A stretch of 64,000 nt of DNA from Io17-Chloro-G2 sp965226915. GTDB taxonomy: Bacteria; Chloroflexota; Dehalococcoidia; Lucifugimonadales; UBA3495. This document shows, one piece after another, positions 27,411-35,354 of the stretch. The stretch's first letter is position 1. Every line of letters begins with the position of its first letter. The stretch lies in NCBI GenBank assembly GCA_965226915.1, contig CBDDEJ010000002.1:1-64000 (forward strand), in the 5' to 3' direction. The notes beneath the pieces were generated by a model. It worked only from the letters and a program-made list of their open reading frames with translations, was not told where the DNA came from and made no database searches. A program made the translations under genes and the position numbers.

Positions 27411-29122
27411 CCGAATCCACCGATAGAGGGCGTGTCGCGACAGGGCGGATAGGGAAGGAAGTGCTCCTCTGAATCTGGGATAATGGTTTTATAACAGAAA
27501 ACCGACCAGAAACAAGGAGCACCCAATAGATGCGACCACGCAACCACCTCGACCGCATCCACATCACCTTCGACGACCACCGCCTGGTCAACAATGCCGG
27601 CCTGCTCCTTCCCGCCACCTTGGCCTTGCACCTCGGCCTTTCCCAACTGGTTGACCGGCGCCTGGACCTGGGCCGGGCCCCAGGCCGAGCCAACACCGGT
27701 GACAAGATGATGACGCTGGTGGCATCTGCGTTGGCGGGCGGCGACTGCATCGACGACGCCGATGCGCTGCGCGCCGGCGGGACAGCCTGCACCCTGGGCA
27801 GTGTGCTCAAGGCGCCCTCCACCCTGGGCGCCTTCCTGCGCAGCTTTCGCTGGGGCCACGTCCGCCAACTGGACCGGGTGAGCCGCGAGTTGCTGGCCCG
27901 GGCCTGGCAGGCCGGAGCCGGACCCGGCGACGCACCATTTACCATCGACCTTGATTCGACGATCTGCGAGACCTACGGACTGGCCAAGGAGGGCGCCCGC
28001 CACCACGGCTACACCGGCGCCCGGGGCTATCACCCGCTGTTGGCCGTCGCCGGCGGCGACGGCGCCCGGGGCTATCACCCGCGTTGGCGCGCCAACACCG
28101 CCCGCGGGGCCGCCCACTTCCTGCGGGAGACGGTGGGGCGGGTGCGCTACGCTGGCGCCAGCGGGCAGATCACCCTGCGGGCCGACAGCGGCTTCTATAC
28201 CCACGCCGTGGTCGCCGTCTGCCGCAAGCTGGACGTGCGCTTCTCCATCACCATCCGCCAGCACAAAAGCCTGCGCAATCTCATCGAGGCCATACCCGAA
28301 GCTGCCTGGACGCCGATTCCCTACTGGATGGACGGCGCCGCCGCTGTGGCCGAGACGACTTATACCCCCTTCCAGAGTGAGCCCGACGCCGCGCCGGTGC
28401 GGCTCATCGTCCGGCGGGTGCAGCCGACCCCCGGTTCCCAACTGGCCCTCTTCGCCACCTACAGTTATCACGGCTTCATCACCGACCGGGACGGAGAGAC
28501 CCTGGAACTGGAGGCCGACCACCGCCGCCACGCCGAGATCGAGAATGCGATACGCGACCTCAAGTACGGCGTCGGGTTGAACCACATGCCGTCCGGCCGC
28601 TTCGCCGCCAACGGCGCCTGGCTGGCCGTCCAGGTGATGTCCCACACCTGGCCCGCTGGACCGCGCGCATCGGCCTGGGCGAGCAGATCGTGACCACCAA
28701 GACCCTCAGGCGACGGTTCTTCTCCCTGGCCGGACGGCTCACCCGCTCGGCGCGCCGCCTCACCCTGCATCTGCCCCAGCGCTGGCCTTGGGAAACCCAG
28801 TTCAGTCGCGCCCTGGCCCGGCTGCGCGCCCTGCCACTCCCAGCCTGACGACCCGTCTGCAACTGACCCGCCATCCGGCCAACTGAACGTCCCGGCAAAC
28901 TCGCGCCAGTCCCGGTCCGCGAGCGCCTCTTCCCGTGTCCTATCCCGCCATCTCGCTCAGCACAGCCACTGCAGACCGCCATCGGCGCCCCCAAAACGCC
29001 TGCGACCGCCCGCCAACCTCCCGTCTACCCGAATTCGAGCCCGGATCATCGCGCCTGCAACTCCCTCCCCCCTCTTCCGCTGTCCTCACGCCCTCTATCC
29101 GGGTCCATCGGTGGATTCGGAT
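27411..29122 (+). mobile_element. Decayed IS1380-family element
   Basis: Left end CCGAATCCACCGAT (27411-27424) is matched inverted by ATCGGTGGATTCGG (29107-29120), and further in AGAGGGCGTG/CACGCCCTCT also match with an offset of about ten bases. A possible 5-bp target duplication TAAGC lies at 27406-27410 and 29123-29127. The transposase inside is frameshifted. It separates icd from the response-regulator gene. Confidence 0.7.
27530..28848 (+). pseudogene. IS1380-family transposase, frameshifted and internally rearranged
   Basis: The frame starts MRPRNHLDRIHITFDDHRLV, shows TIDLDSTICETYG and LRADSGFYTHAVV (the DDE aspartates) and HRRHAEIENAIRDLK (the glutamate). At about 28634 it shifts: the annotated frame ends in WPAGPRASAWASRS at 28693, while the next frame continues ARWTARIGLGEQIVTTKTLR and beyond to PLPA at the TGA ending 28848. 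One missing base in CCACACCTGG explains it. In addition the segment GARGYHP is duplicated (near 28017 and 28059) and replaces the usual sequence before RANTARGAAHF. The element is therefore probably inactive. Confidence 0.78.
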
Positions 29123-29367
29123 TAAGCCTGCTGTGAGCTGGTTCGGTCGCCGCTGAAATTTCCTTGATTCGTCTCTTATGTTCCGCCACACAAAAACGTC
29201 GTCCCTGAACCCCAGCAATAACACAATGTTGATTTGGGTCAGTGTGGCGCCAGCTTGCGTTCTAGTGTAAAACGTAGTGGTAATCTATGAGCCGTCGAAT
29301 TTGCTTACCCTGAGCGGCGGTGGCGCCAGCGTCTCGTGAGTGTAGAAATTAAGATTAGGCCCAGCAA
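28849..29367. other. Gene-free stretch: IS1380 right end and response-regulator upstream region
   Basis: The first ~275 bases are the non-coding tail of the IS1380 element. The remaining ~245 bases lead to the regulator gene. I see no ORF or convincing promoter hexamers in it. Confidence 0.5.
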
Positions 29368-30036
29368 ATGCCAGTTACGACGATACTGATAGTTGACGAC
29401 CATGCCATCGTCCGGGAAGGTCTGAAGATGGTATTGGACCTTGAAGCTGACCTGGAAGTGGTCGGCCAGGCGTCCCGCGGCGGCCAGGCGGTGGCCATGG
29501 CGCCGGAGCTTAGACCGGATGTGGTGTTAATGGACGTGTTGATGGAAGGCACAGACGGCATCGACGCCTGCCGCCAGATCAAAAGCAACCTGCCAGACAC
29601 CCGGGTGCTTATGTTGACCTCCCATTCGGCGCCAGAGGCGGTGGAAGCGGCCGTGCTGGCAGGCGCGTCGGGCTATTTGCTGAAGAACGGAGGTCGTGAG
29701 GAGCTTCTGGCCGGGATTCGCGCCGTGGCCGCCGGCGAGTCTTTGCTCGCCCCCAGCGTCACCGCTAGTGTCCTGGAACGTTTTGGCCAACTGGCCCGGA
29801 AGGAGCAATCCCAAGAGGAAGACCTGCTTTCCGGCCGCGAGAAGGAAGTGCTGGCCCTAGTGGCGGAAGGCATGACCAACAGGGAAATCGCCGGCCAGTT
29901 AATCATCACCGACAACACTGTTCGAAACCACGTCAGCCACATCATGGACAAACTAGACATGACCCGCCGGGCCCAGGCCGCCGCCTATGCGGCACGGCGT
30001 GGCATCGCCGGGTCCGATGCTGGAACCGTCGCTTGA
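29368..30036 (+). CDS. LuxR/NarL-family response regulator
   Basis: 222 residues. The receiver domain has the acidic pair in ILIVDDHAIVREGLKMVL (10-11), the phospho-acceptor Asp56 in PDVVLMDVLME, Thr/Ser in MLTSHS and Lys106 in GYLLKNGG. The C-terminal GerE/LuxR helix-turn-helix spans about 155-215 (LSGREKEVLALVAEGMTNRE, then NTVRNHVSHIMDKL). This class pairs with HisKA_3 kinases such as that at 21336-22667. The gene overlaps the start of the following MFS transporter, implying co-transcription and perhaps control of that transporter's operon by its own product. The start ATG at 29368 has weak upstream complementarity to 16S rRNA. Confidence 0.92.
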   Translation: MPVTTILIVDDHAIVREGLKMVLDLEADLEVVGQASRGGQAVAMAPELRPDVVLMDVLMEGTDGIDACRQIKSNLPDTRVLMLTSHSAPEAVEAAVLAGASGYLLKNGGREELLAGIRAVAAGESLLAPSVTASVLERFGQLARKEQSQEEDLLSGREKEVLALVAEGMTNREIAGQLIITDNTVRNHVSHIMDKLDMTRRAQAAAYAARRGIAGSDAGTVA

Positions 30037-31366
30037 TCCCACCGAGCCTGCGCCGCCAATGACCAACACCCACACCGTTCCGTTATCTTGGATTAACCGC
30101 GACGCCCGATTGATCATCGCGGCCAGGGGCGTACGTACCTTCGCCCAAAGCTTTGTTGCGCTCATCATGGCCGTCTATCTGCCTGAGATTGGTTTTAACG
30201 CCTGGCAGATGGGAGTTTTCCTCGGAGTAGGAATAGCTGGGGTTGCCTTTTTTGCATTCATCGTAGGATTGGTTGCGGGCAGGGTGGGACGCCGAAGGCT
30301 GCTGATTACCTTCTCGATTTTGTCATGCGCCGCAGGGATTGGCCTATTTTTCATCGACGAATTTGTGATCCTCCTAGCCATCGCCTTTGCCGGAGCTCTA
30401 TCCACCGGTGGCGGGGGAGGCGGAGAAAGCCCGGCTCAACCTCTGGAGATAGCCAGTCTGCCGGATACCGCGTCCGCCGAAAAGCGCACCGACCTTTTCG
30501 CCATATATAGCATCGTCGCCAGGACCGGTACTGCGGTTGGGGCATTGGCGGCCGCTCTTCCTGCGTTCTATCAGGACGCCTTCGGATTGAACACGATTTT
30601 ATCGCTCAAGGTAATGTTCTTAGGTTTCTCAAGTTTCCAACTTGTAGGAGCGTTGTTGTATGGCCTCGTCTCACCAGCGATAGAAGGCGATATCAGCCAG
30701 CAGAAATGGACCAACCCACTAAAACTACCTTCCCGGCGGCGCATCTTCACTCTCACCGGACTGTTTGGGGTGGACACTTTCACGACTTCTATGGTCATGC
30801 AAACCCTTATTGCCTATTGGTTCTTCGAGAAGTTCGGCTTGGCGGTAGAATCTCTGGCGCTGATATTCTTCGTTTCCCATATCCTCACCGCGGTATCTAT
30901 TTGGTTGTCGGCCAAATTGGCCAACCGGTTCGGGTTGCTCAACACCATGGTGTTCACCCACATCCCTTCCAGTTTTCTTCTATTGGCCGCCGCTTTTTCC
31001 CCGCTGGCTTGGATGGCCGTGATGTTTTGGCAAATGCGGGCGTTCCTCAGCCAGATGGATGTACCGGCGAGGGACTCCTATACCATGGCCATCGTCGGTC
31101 CTGAGGAACGGGTAGCCATGGCCAGTATTCAAATGATTAGCAAGAGTAGTGGAGGAGCTGCCGGGCCATTTGCCACCGGCTGGTTGTGGACCTCAGTTCC
31201 CGTGGCGGCCCCATTCGTCATCTCCGCGGCATTGAAGATCACGTACGACCTGTCCCTGTATGCCATGTTCCGAAACGTCAAACCTCCAGAAGAGATCGAG
31301 CGGGAGGAAAGGCGCGAGGAACGGCGCGGGGAGCGGCGTGCCGCCCAACGGGAGAAAGTGCGATAG
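30017..31366 (+). CDS. Major facilitator superfamily transporter
   Basis: About 449 residues with roughly twelve hydrophobic helices. An MFS loop motif is visible between helices 2 and 3 (VGLVAGRVGRRRLLITFSIL). A glycine run GGGGGGES follows helix 4, and the C-terminal cytoplasmic tail is a charged EEREERR-type repeat (EREERREERRGERRAAQRE). Direction and substrate are not readable. The frame overlaps the end of the response regulator. Possible starts are ATG 30017 (MLEPSLDP) and ATG 30059 (MTNTHTVPLSW); the first hydrophobic helix starts after both, and neither has a good ribosome site. Coupled translation with the regulator is likely. Confidence 0.8.
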   Translation: MLEPSLDPTEPAPPMTNTHTVPLSWINRDARLIIAARGVRTFAQSFVALIMAVYLPEIGFNAWQMGVFLGVGIAGVAFFAFIVGLVAGRVGRRRLLITFSILSCAAGIGLFFIDEFVILLAIAFAGALSTGGGGGGESPAQPLEIASLPDTASAEKRTDLFAIYSIVARTGTAVGALAAALPAFYQDAFGLNTILSLKVMFLGFSSFQLVGALLYGLVSPAIEGDISQQKWTNPLKLPSRRRIFTLTGLFGVDTFTTSMVMQTLIAYWFFEKFGLAVESLALIFFVSHILTAVSIWLSAKLANRFGLLNTMVFTHIPSSFLLLAAAFSPLAWMAVMFWQMRAFLSQMDVPARDSYTMAIVGPEERVAMASIQMISKSSGGAAGPFATGWLWTSVPVAAPFVISAALKITYDLSLYAMFRNVKPPEEIEREERREERRGERRAAQREKVR

Positions 31367-31505
31367 CGCCTCTCCTGAGCCATTGCCTATTAGCCGTGAA
31401 GCCCCTCTTCAAAAGCGGCATTGCCCTTTATCCAGAATTTCGTCCATCCTGCTCTCGCCCGTATCCCAGTAAATCCCAGGGGTACCCTTGCAACCGACTG
31501 GGCTG

Positions 31506-31511
31506 TATAAT
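31506..31511 (+). promoter_or_regulatory. Possible -10 element of mdh
   Basis: A perfect TATAAT lies 72 bases before the mdh ATG. A TTGCAA hexamer is upstream but only 12 bases away, too close for a standard -35, so the promoter call is tentative. Confidence 0.35.
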
Positions 31512-31583
31512 GACTTCGCCTCGCGGCCAGCTACGAATTTTAGCTGTACCAGAGCGTAATTCGTTCGGAGGACTTGGGTATAG

Positions 31584-32528
31584 ATGCGCAGTAAAGTAAC
31601 CGTGGTCGGGGCCGGCAACGTCGGCGCCACCACCGCCCTGAGAATCCAGTCCCTGGGATACGCTGACGTGGTCATGGTCGACGTGGTGGAAGACCTGCCC
31701 CAAGGTAAATCTCTAGACATGTTGGAAGCCGGCCCCGTGGTCGGGTCCGATGTCCAGGTGACCGGCAGCAACAGCTACGATGAGTCGGCAGATTCAGACT
31801 TGGTGGTCATCACCGCGGGTATAGCCCGCCGTCCCGGGATGAGCCGGGACGACCTGTTGCTGACCAACATGCGCATCACCTCTTCGGTGACCCAGGAAGT
31901 GGTCAAATACTCGCCCAACTGCATCATCATAGCCGTGACAAATCCCTTGGACGCCATGGTCCAAAACGTTTACGAAACCAGTGGATTTCCCCGTAACCGG
32001 GTCTTTGGCATGGCCGGAATTCTCGACACGGCGCGGTACCGCACCTTCATTGCCCAGGAATTACATGTCTCGGTGGAAGATGTTCAAGCCCTGGTGCTGG
32101 GCGGGCACGGCGACGACATGGTGCCTTTAGTGCGTTACACCTCGGTGGGCGGCATACCCGTGACCGAGTTGATGGCCGAAGAGAAGATAGACCAGATCGT
32201 GCAGCGGACCCGCAACGGCGGCGGCGAGATAGTGGCCCTGTTGAAAGAGGGCAGCGCCTATTACGCCCCCTCCGCCGCCATCACCCAAATGGTGGAAGCG
32301 GTATTGCTGGACAAGCAGCGTATCCTCCCCGCCTGCGCCTATCTGGAAGGCGAGTTCGGCATCAACGGCCTCTGCGTCGGTGTGCCCGTCAAGATTGGCG
32401 CTAACGGCATCGAAACCATCATGCAGATCGACCTGACCGCCGACGAGAACGCGGCTCTGCAATCGTCCGCCGCCAGCGTGCAAGAACTGGTCGACGTGAT
32501 GCGTGAGGCCAAGACGTCGGGGAGTTAG
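31584..32528 (+). CDS. mdh: Malate dehydrogenase
   Basis: 314 residues of the LDH-like malate dehydrogenase type found in many bacteria. The NAD fold shows VTVVGAGNVGATTALRI at the N-terminus. Substrate arginines appear in GIARRPGMSRDDLL and ITNPLD-like VTNPLDAMV, and the catalytic histidine in VLGGHGDDMVPL. Arginine at the position after the ITAGIA strand favours malate over lactate. It interconverts malate and oxaloacetate with NAD(H) in the TCA cycle. The ATG at 31584 follows CGGAGGAC. It is a single gene with a probable -10 element and a strong terminator. IS1380 copy A has landed about 100 bases past its end. Confidence 0.95.
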   Translation: MRSKVTVVGAGNVGATTALRIQSLGYADVVMVDVVEDLPQGKSLDMLEAGPVVGSDVQVTGSNSYDESADSDLVVITAGIARRPGMSRDDLLLTNMRITSSVTQEVVKYSPNCIIIAVTNPLDAMVQNVYETSGFPRNRVFGMAGILDTARYRTFIAQELHVSVEDVQALVLGGHGDDMVPLVRYTSVGGIPVTELMAEEKIDQIVQRTRNGGGEIVALLKEGSAYYAPSAAITQMVEAVLLDKQRILPACAYLEGEFGINGLCVGVPVKIGANGIETIMQIDLTADENAALQSSAASVQELVDVMREAKTSGS

Positions 32529-32577
32529 GCAGGGATAGTTCCCCGCTTCCCTGGAGAATCCATTCCTCAGTCTATCT

Positions 32578-32620
32578 CAGCGCCCCGCCGGAAGGTCATC
32601 TGCGGGGCGTTGGTTCTAAT
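32578..32620 (+). terminator. Intrinsic terminator after mdh
   Basis: Arms CGCCCCGC (32581-32588) and GCGGGGCG (32602-32609), extendable by a G-T and two more pairs, with a 13-base loop and followed by TTGGTTCTAATTT. It lies about 50 bases after the mdh stop. Confidence 0.75.
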
Positions 32621-32625
32621 TTAGA

Positions 32626-34378
32626 CCCACATTTCCCATATGGCTAAAAAGCTTTCTCAGTAATTCGTCGATGGTCTTGCAACCATTGGCTAATTATGGG
32701 CCCTTTTTGCGTGCTCCCAGCTATAATAACTCCATGATATGTCACTTTGCAGTAAGATGCCGTAGGCATCATGGAGGCACCTGATGGGTGACGGCGAAAA
32801 TGCCCCTCTCCGGCTCCAATTCAACCCCAAAGTCCGCCTGGAATTTCACGGCTCAACCATCACCTCCGACGCTGGTCTTCTTGCCTTTCGAGAGTTTGAT
32901 GATGCCTTGGGCCTTACCGAAATCGCTGAGGACTACCTCCAGGAAAGCCGTACCGGACGCAATATCCTTCACCACCTGGTTCCGCTGCTAAGACAGTCGA
33001 TCTACAGCCGCTTGGCCGGCTACGACGACACCAATGACGCAGTGCGCCTTTCCCAAGACCCAGCCATGCGAGTGATCGTGGGATGGCAAGGCTCGGAGCG
33101 GAAAGGAGCCAGCACCAGTGAGATGGGCCGGTTCGAGACGGAGTTCCTGACCCAAGAGGACAACCTGAAGGGGCTGGCACGAATAAATACCCAGTGGGTG
33201 GAACGAGCTATGGCCCATACCCTACACCGGCGAGTAATGCTGGATATGGACAGTTCCGAGAGTCCAGTGCACGGCCAGCAGGAGGGAGCAGCCTACAACG
33301 GCCACTTTGAATGCGTCTGCTATCACCCTCTCTTTCTGTTCAACCAGTTCGGGGATTGTGAAGCAGCTAAGCTACGGTCAGGCAACGTCCCCAGTGCCGA
33401 TGATTGGCAAGAAGTCCTTGATCCGGTGGTGGAGCGTTATTTGACAGCAGCGGTCAGGCTGCTGTTTCGTGCTGACGCCGCCTTCGCCAAGCCGGAGATA
33501 TACGATTATCTGGAAGCAAGAAACATCGGCTACGCCATCAGGCTGCGGTCCAACCAGGTGCTGCAGCGGGAGATAGCGCACCGGCTGATACGGCCTACGG
33601 AGTGGCTTTCCCCGAAGCCCATCGTCTCCTATCATAACTTCGTCTACCAGGCCCAGAGCTGGAACGTTGCTCGGAGAGTGGTCTCTAAGGTGGAGTGGCG
33701 CCAGGGAGAACTGTTTCCCAGAGTGGGCTTCATAGTCACCAATCTGAGCTATCCAAACATCGGGATAGTCCGCTTTTACAATGGCCGAGGCACGGCGGAG
33801 CAATGGATAAAAGAAGGCAAGTACGCCCTGAACTGGACCAGGTTGTCCTGCCACAAGTTCGTGGCCAATCAGGTCAGGCTGGAGTTGTTCGTACTGGCTT
33901 ACAACTTGGGCAACTTCATGAGAAGGCTAGCCTTACCGGAGGCAATGAAGCACTGGTCGTTGACCAGTCTGCAGACCAGGATGATCAAGACTGGAGGACG
34001 GTTGGTGCGCCATGCCGGAAGGCTGGTGTTTCAGCTTGCTGAGGTGCTGGTGAGCCGGGAAATGCTAGGCGGGATACTGGAACGAATTGGTCGGCTTAGG
34101 CTGGCTCCTGGCTAGTCCACTTTAGGAGCGTCGGGATTGGTTACGGTTACGGGGTCGCACAGGGCAAAAGAGCTTCCCAAGGGCGAGACTTGGGCGTAGA
34201 CCAGCGGTTTGGGGCTTTTACGCTTGGCAGTACAGTGGTTGCCCAATGAAAGCGGGGACTTTGAGTGAATCAGGCCGCATCAGACCGCATTTGACGCTCT
34301 TGGAATGCGGGATTATATTTGGCGGTATCCCCGCGGGAGCTATATCCAGGAAAGGTGGTTTGATCTGGGGAATCCCGG
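32626..34378 (+). mobile_element. IS1380-family insertion sequence, copy A
   Basis: Near-identical to 58584-60334 over its full length. Ends are CCCACATTTCCCA (left) and, inverted, CCGGGATTCCCCA (right). The flanks are TTAGA on the left and TTTAC on the right, so no target duplication is present, unlike copy B. It carries one intact transposase gene. Confidence 0.85.
32784..34115 (+). CDS. IS1380-family transposase (copy A)
   Basis: 443 residues, intact. The N-terminal region VRLEFHGSTITSDAGLLAFR and RSIY-like LLRQSIYSRLAGYDDTNDA is typical of IS1380. The catalytic residues appear as the Asp pair in MLDMDSSESPVHG, Asp in LFRADAAFAKPEIYDYL and Glu in AEQWIKEGKYALNW. It differs from copy B at only a few residues (M/I, H/P, N/D, F/S). 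The ATG follows GGAGGCACCTG. The gene is in the same orientation as copy B 26 kb away, so recombination between them would delete the interval. Confidence 0.92.
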   Translation: MGDGENAPLRLQFNPKVRLEFHGSTITSDAGLLAFREFDDALGLTEIAEDYLQESRTGRNILHHLVPLLRQSIYSRLAGYDDTNDAVRLSQDPAMRVIVGWQGSERKGASTSEMGRFETEFLTQEDNLKGLARINTQWVERAMAHTLHRRVMLDMDSSESPVHGQQEGAAYNGHFECVCYHPLFLFNQFGDCEAAKLRSGNVPSADDWQEVLDPVVERYLTAAVRLLFRADAAFAKPEIYDYLEARNIGYAIRLRSNQVLQREIAHRLIRPTEWLSPKPIVSYHNFVYQAQSWNVARRVVSKVEWRQGELFPRVGFIVTNLSYPNIGIVRFYNGRGTAEQWIKEGKYALNWTRLSCHKFVANQVRLELFVLAYNLGNFMRRLALPEAMKHWSLTSLQTRMIKTGGRLVRHAGRLVFQLAEVLVSREMLGGILERIGRLRLAPG

Positions 34379-34529
34379 TTTACATCAAGGTTCCGGCAAG
34401 CCGGCCGCCGCTGGCCGGTCCAACACCGGTTGACGGAAATCGCCACTGAACTTAGACTGAACCAGCGATCAGGGATCAAATTCCGTATGAACTGATCGTC
34501 CAAAATGGCTGAGTGCTGAAAGCTGATAC
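34116..34529. other. Gene-free stretch: IS1380 copy A right part and PHP upstream region
   Basis: Bases to 34378 are the non-coding right end of copy A, identical to the same region of copy B. The last ~150 bases contain a short GGCTGAGTGCTGAAAGCTGA motif (34507-34526) related to the intergenic repeat at 40184-40291. No gene seen. Confidence 0.5.
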
Positions 34530-35240
34530 ATGGCCCGACTATTCGATCTACATATCCACACCACCAAGGGAAGCAGCGACAGCAGCCTTTCTCCTGAAGA
34601 TTTGATTCTGGAAGCGGATCGCCTGGGATTGCGGGGCCTTTGTATCACTGAGCACAGCGGCCCCTGGGACCGCCACGAATTCCAACGATTCGCCAGCCAG
34701 CACAGCGTGATCCTGATTCGGGCGGCCGAGGTGGAGACCGACATGGGCCACATGCTGGCCTTTGGAGTGGACCGGTATCAACCGGGGTTTCACAAAGCCG
34801 AGGTATTGTCTAAAGCGGCTAGGGCCGCTGGCGGGTTCGTGGTGACAGCCCATCCATTTCGGGCGTTGTTGAGCCAGTCGGTCCGGGCTCGGTCTCTTTT
34901 GTATCAGGGCAAAGACGACGTGCTTCCCCAAACCCCGAAGGACGCTCTGGAGCACCCCGTGTTCAAACTGGCCGACGCTATTGAGGTAGCCAATGGGGGA
35001 ACCGCCGATAATGAAAACGCGTTTGCCATGGGGGTGGCCGACCTTTTGAACATGCCAGTTACCGGGGGCAGCGACGCTCATTCGACCCATGGGATCGGCA
35101 AATTTGTCACCGTGTTTCGAGACGAAATAACCACCGAAGAGCAATTTCTTGCCGCCCTCCACGCAGCCGCTTTCTATCCTGCCGTAGGGTTGCGGGCGGG
35201 CCGCCTTCGCCCCTATATGGCAAAGGATAAGCCGGATTAG
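34530..35240 (+). CDS. PHP-domain metal-dependent phosphoesterase
   Basis: 236 residues of the PHP superfamily (DNA polymerase and histidinol phosphatase). Metal ligands are visible in order: DLHIHTTKGSSDSSLS (HxH), LCITEHSG (Glu/His), an acidic/His segment AEVETDMGHMLAFG, VVTAHPFRALL (His) and TGGSDAHSTHGIG (Asp and His). Stand-alone members hydrolyse small phosphate esters such as 3',5'-bisphosphate nucleotides or histidinol phosphate; the actual substrate is not readable. The ATG at 34530 has only weak upstream complementarity to 16S rRNA. It precedes the DinG-like gene by about 115 bases on the same strand. Confidence 0.87.
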   Translation: MARLFDLHIHTTKGSSDSSLSPEDLILEADRLGLRGLCITEHSGPWDRHEFQRFASQHSVILIRAAEVETDMGHMLAFGVDRYQPGFHKAEVLSKAARAAGGFVVTAHPFRALLSQSVRARSLLYQGKDDVLPQTPKDALEHPVFKLADAIEVANGGTADNENAFAMGVADLLNMPVTGGSDAHSTHGIGKFVTVFRDEITTEEQFLAALHAAAFYPAVGLRAGRLRPYMAKDKPD

Positions 35241-35354
35241 GGCCACTACCGGCTCCAAAATCCGCAATGGGCCAAAGCAGGGATGCATCCCAAGGATGCT
35301 TCCCTAGTTATCGCGGGTGAATTCAGATCCAGGGTATGAAGGGATGGGAGTGTA

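Noticed and set aside
27368..28645. 425-codon open frame antisense to the IS1380 transposase
   Set aside because: Gly/Val/Ala/Gln-rich sequence caused by high GC on the opposite strand; no recognisable domain.
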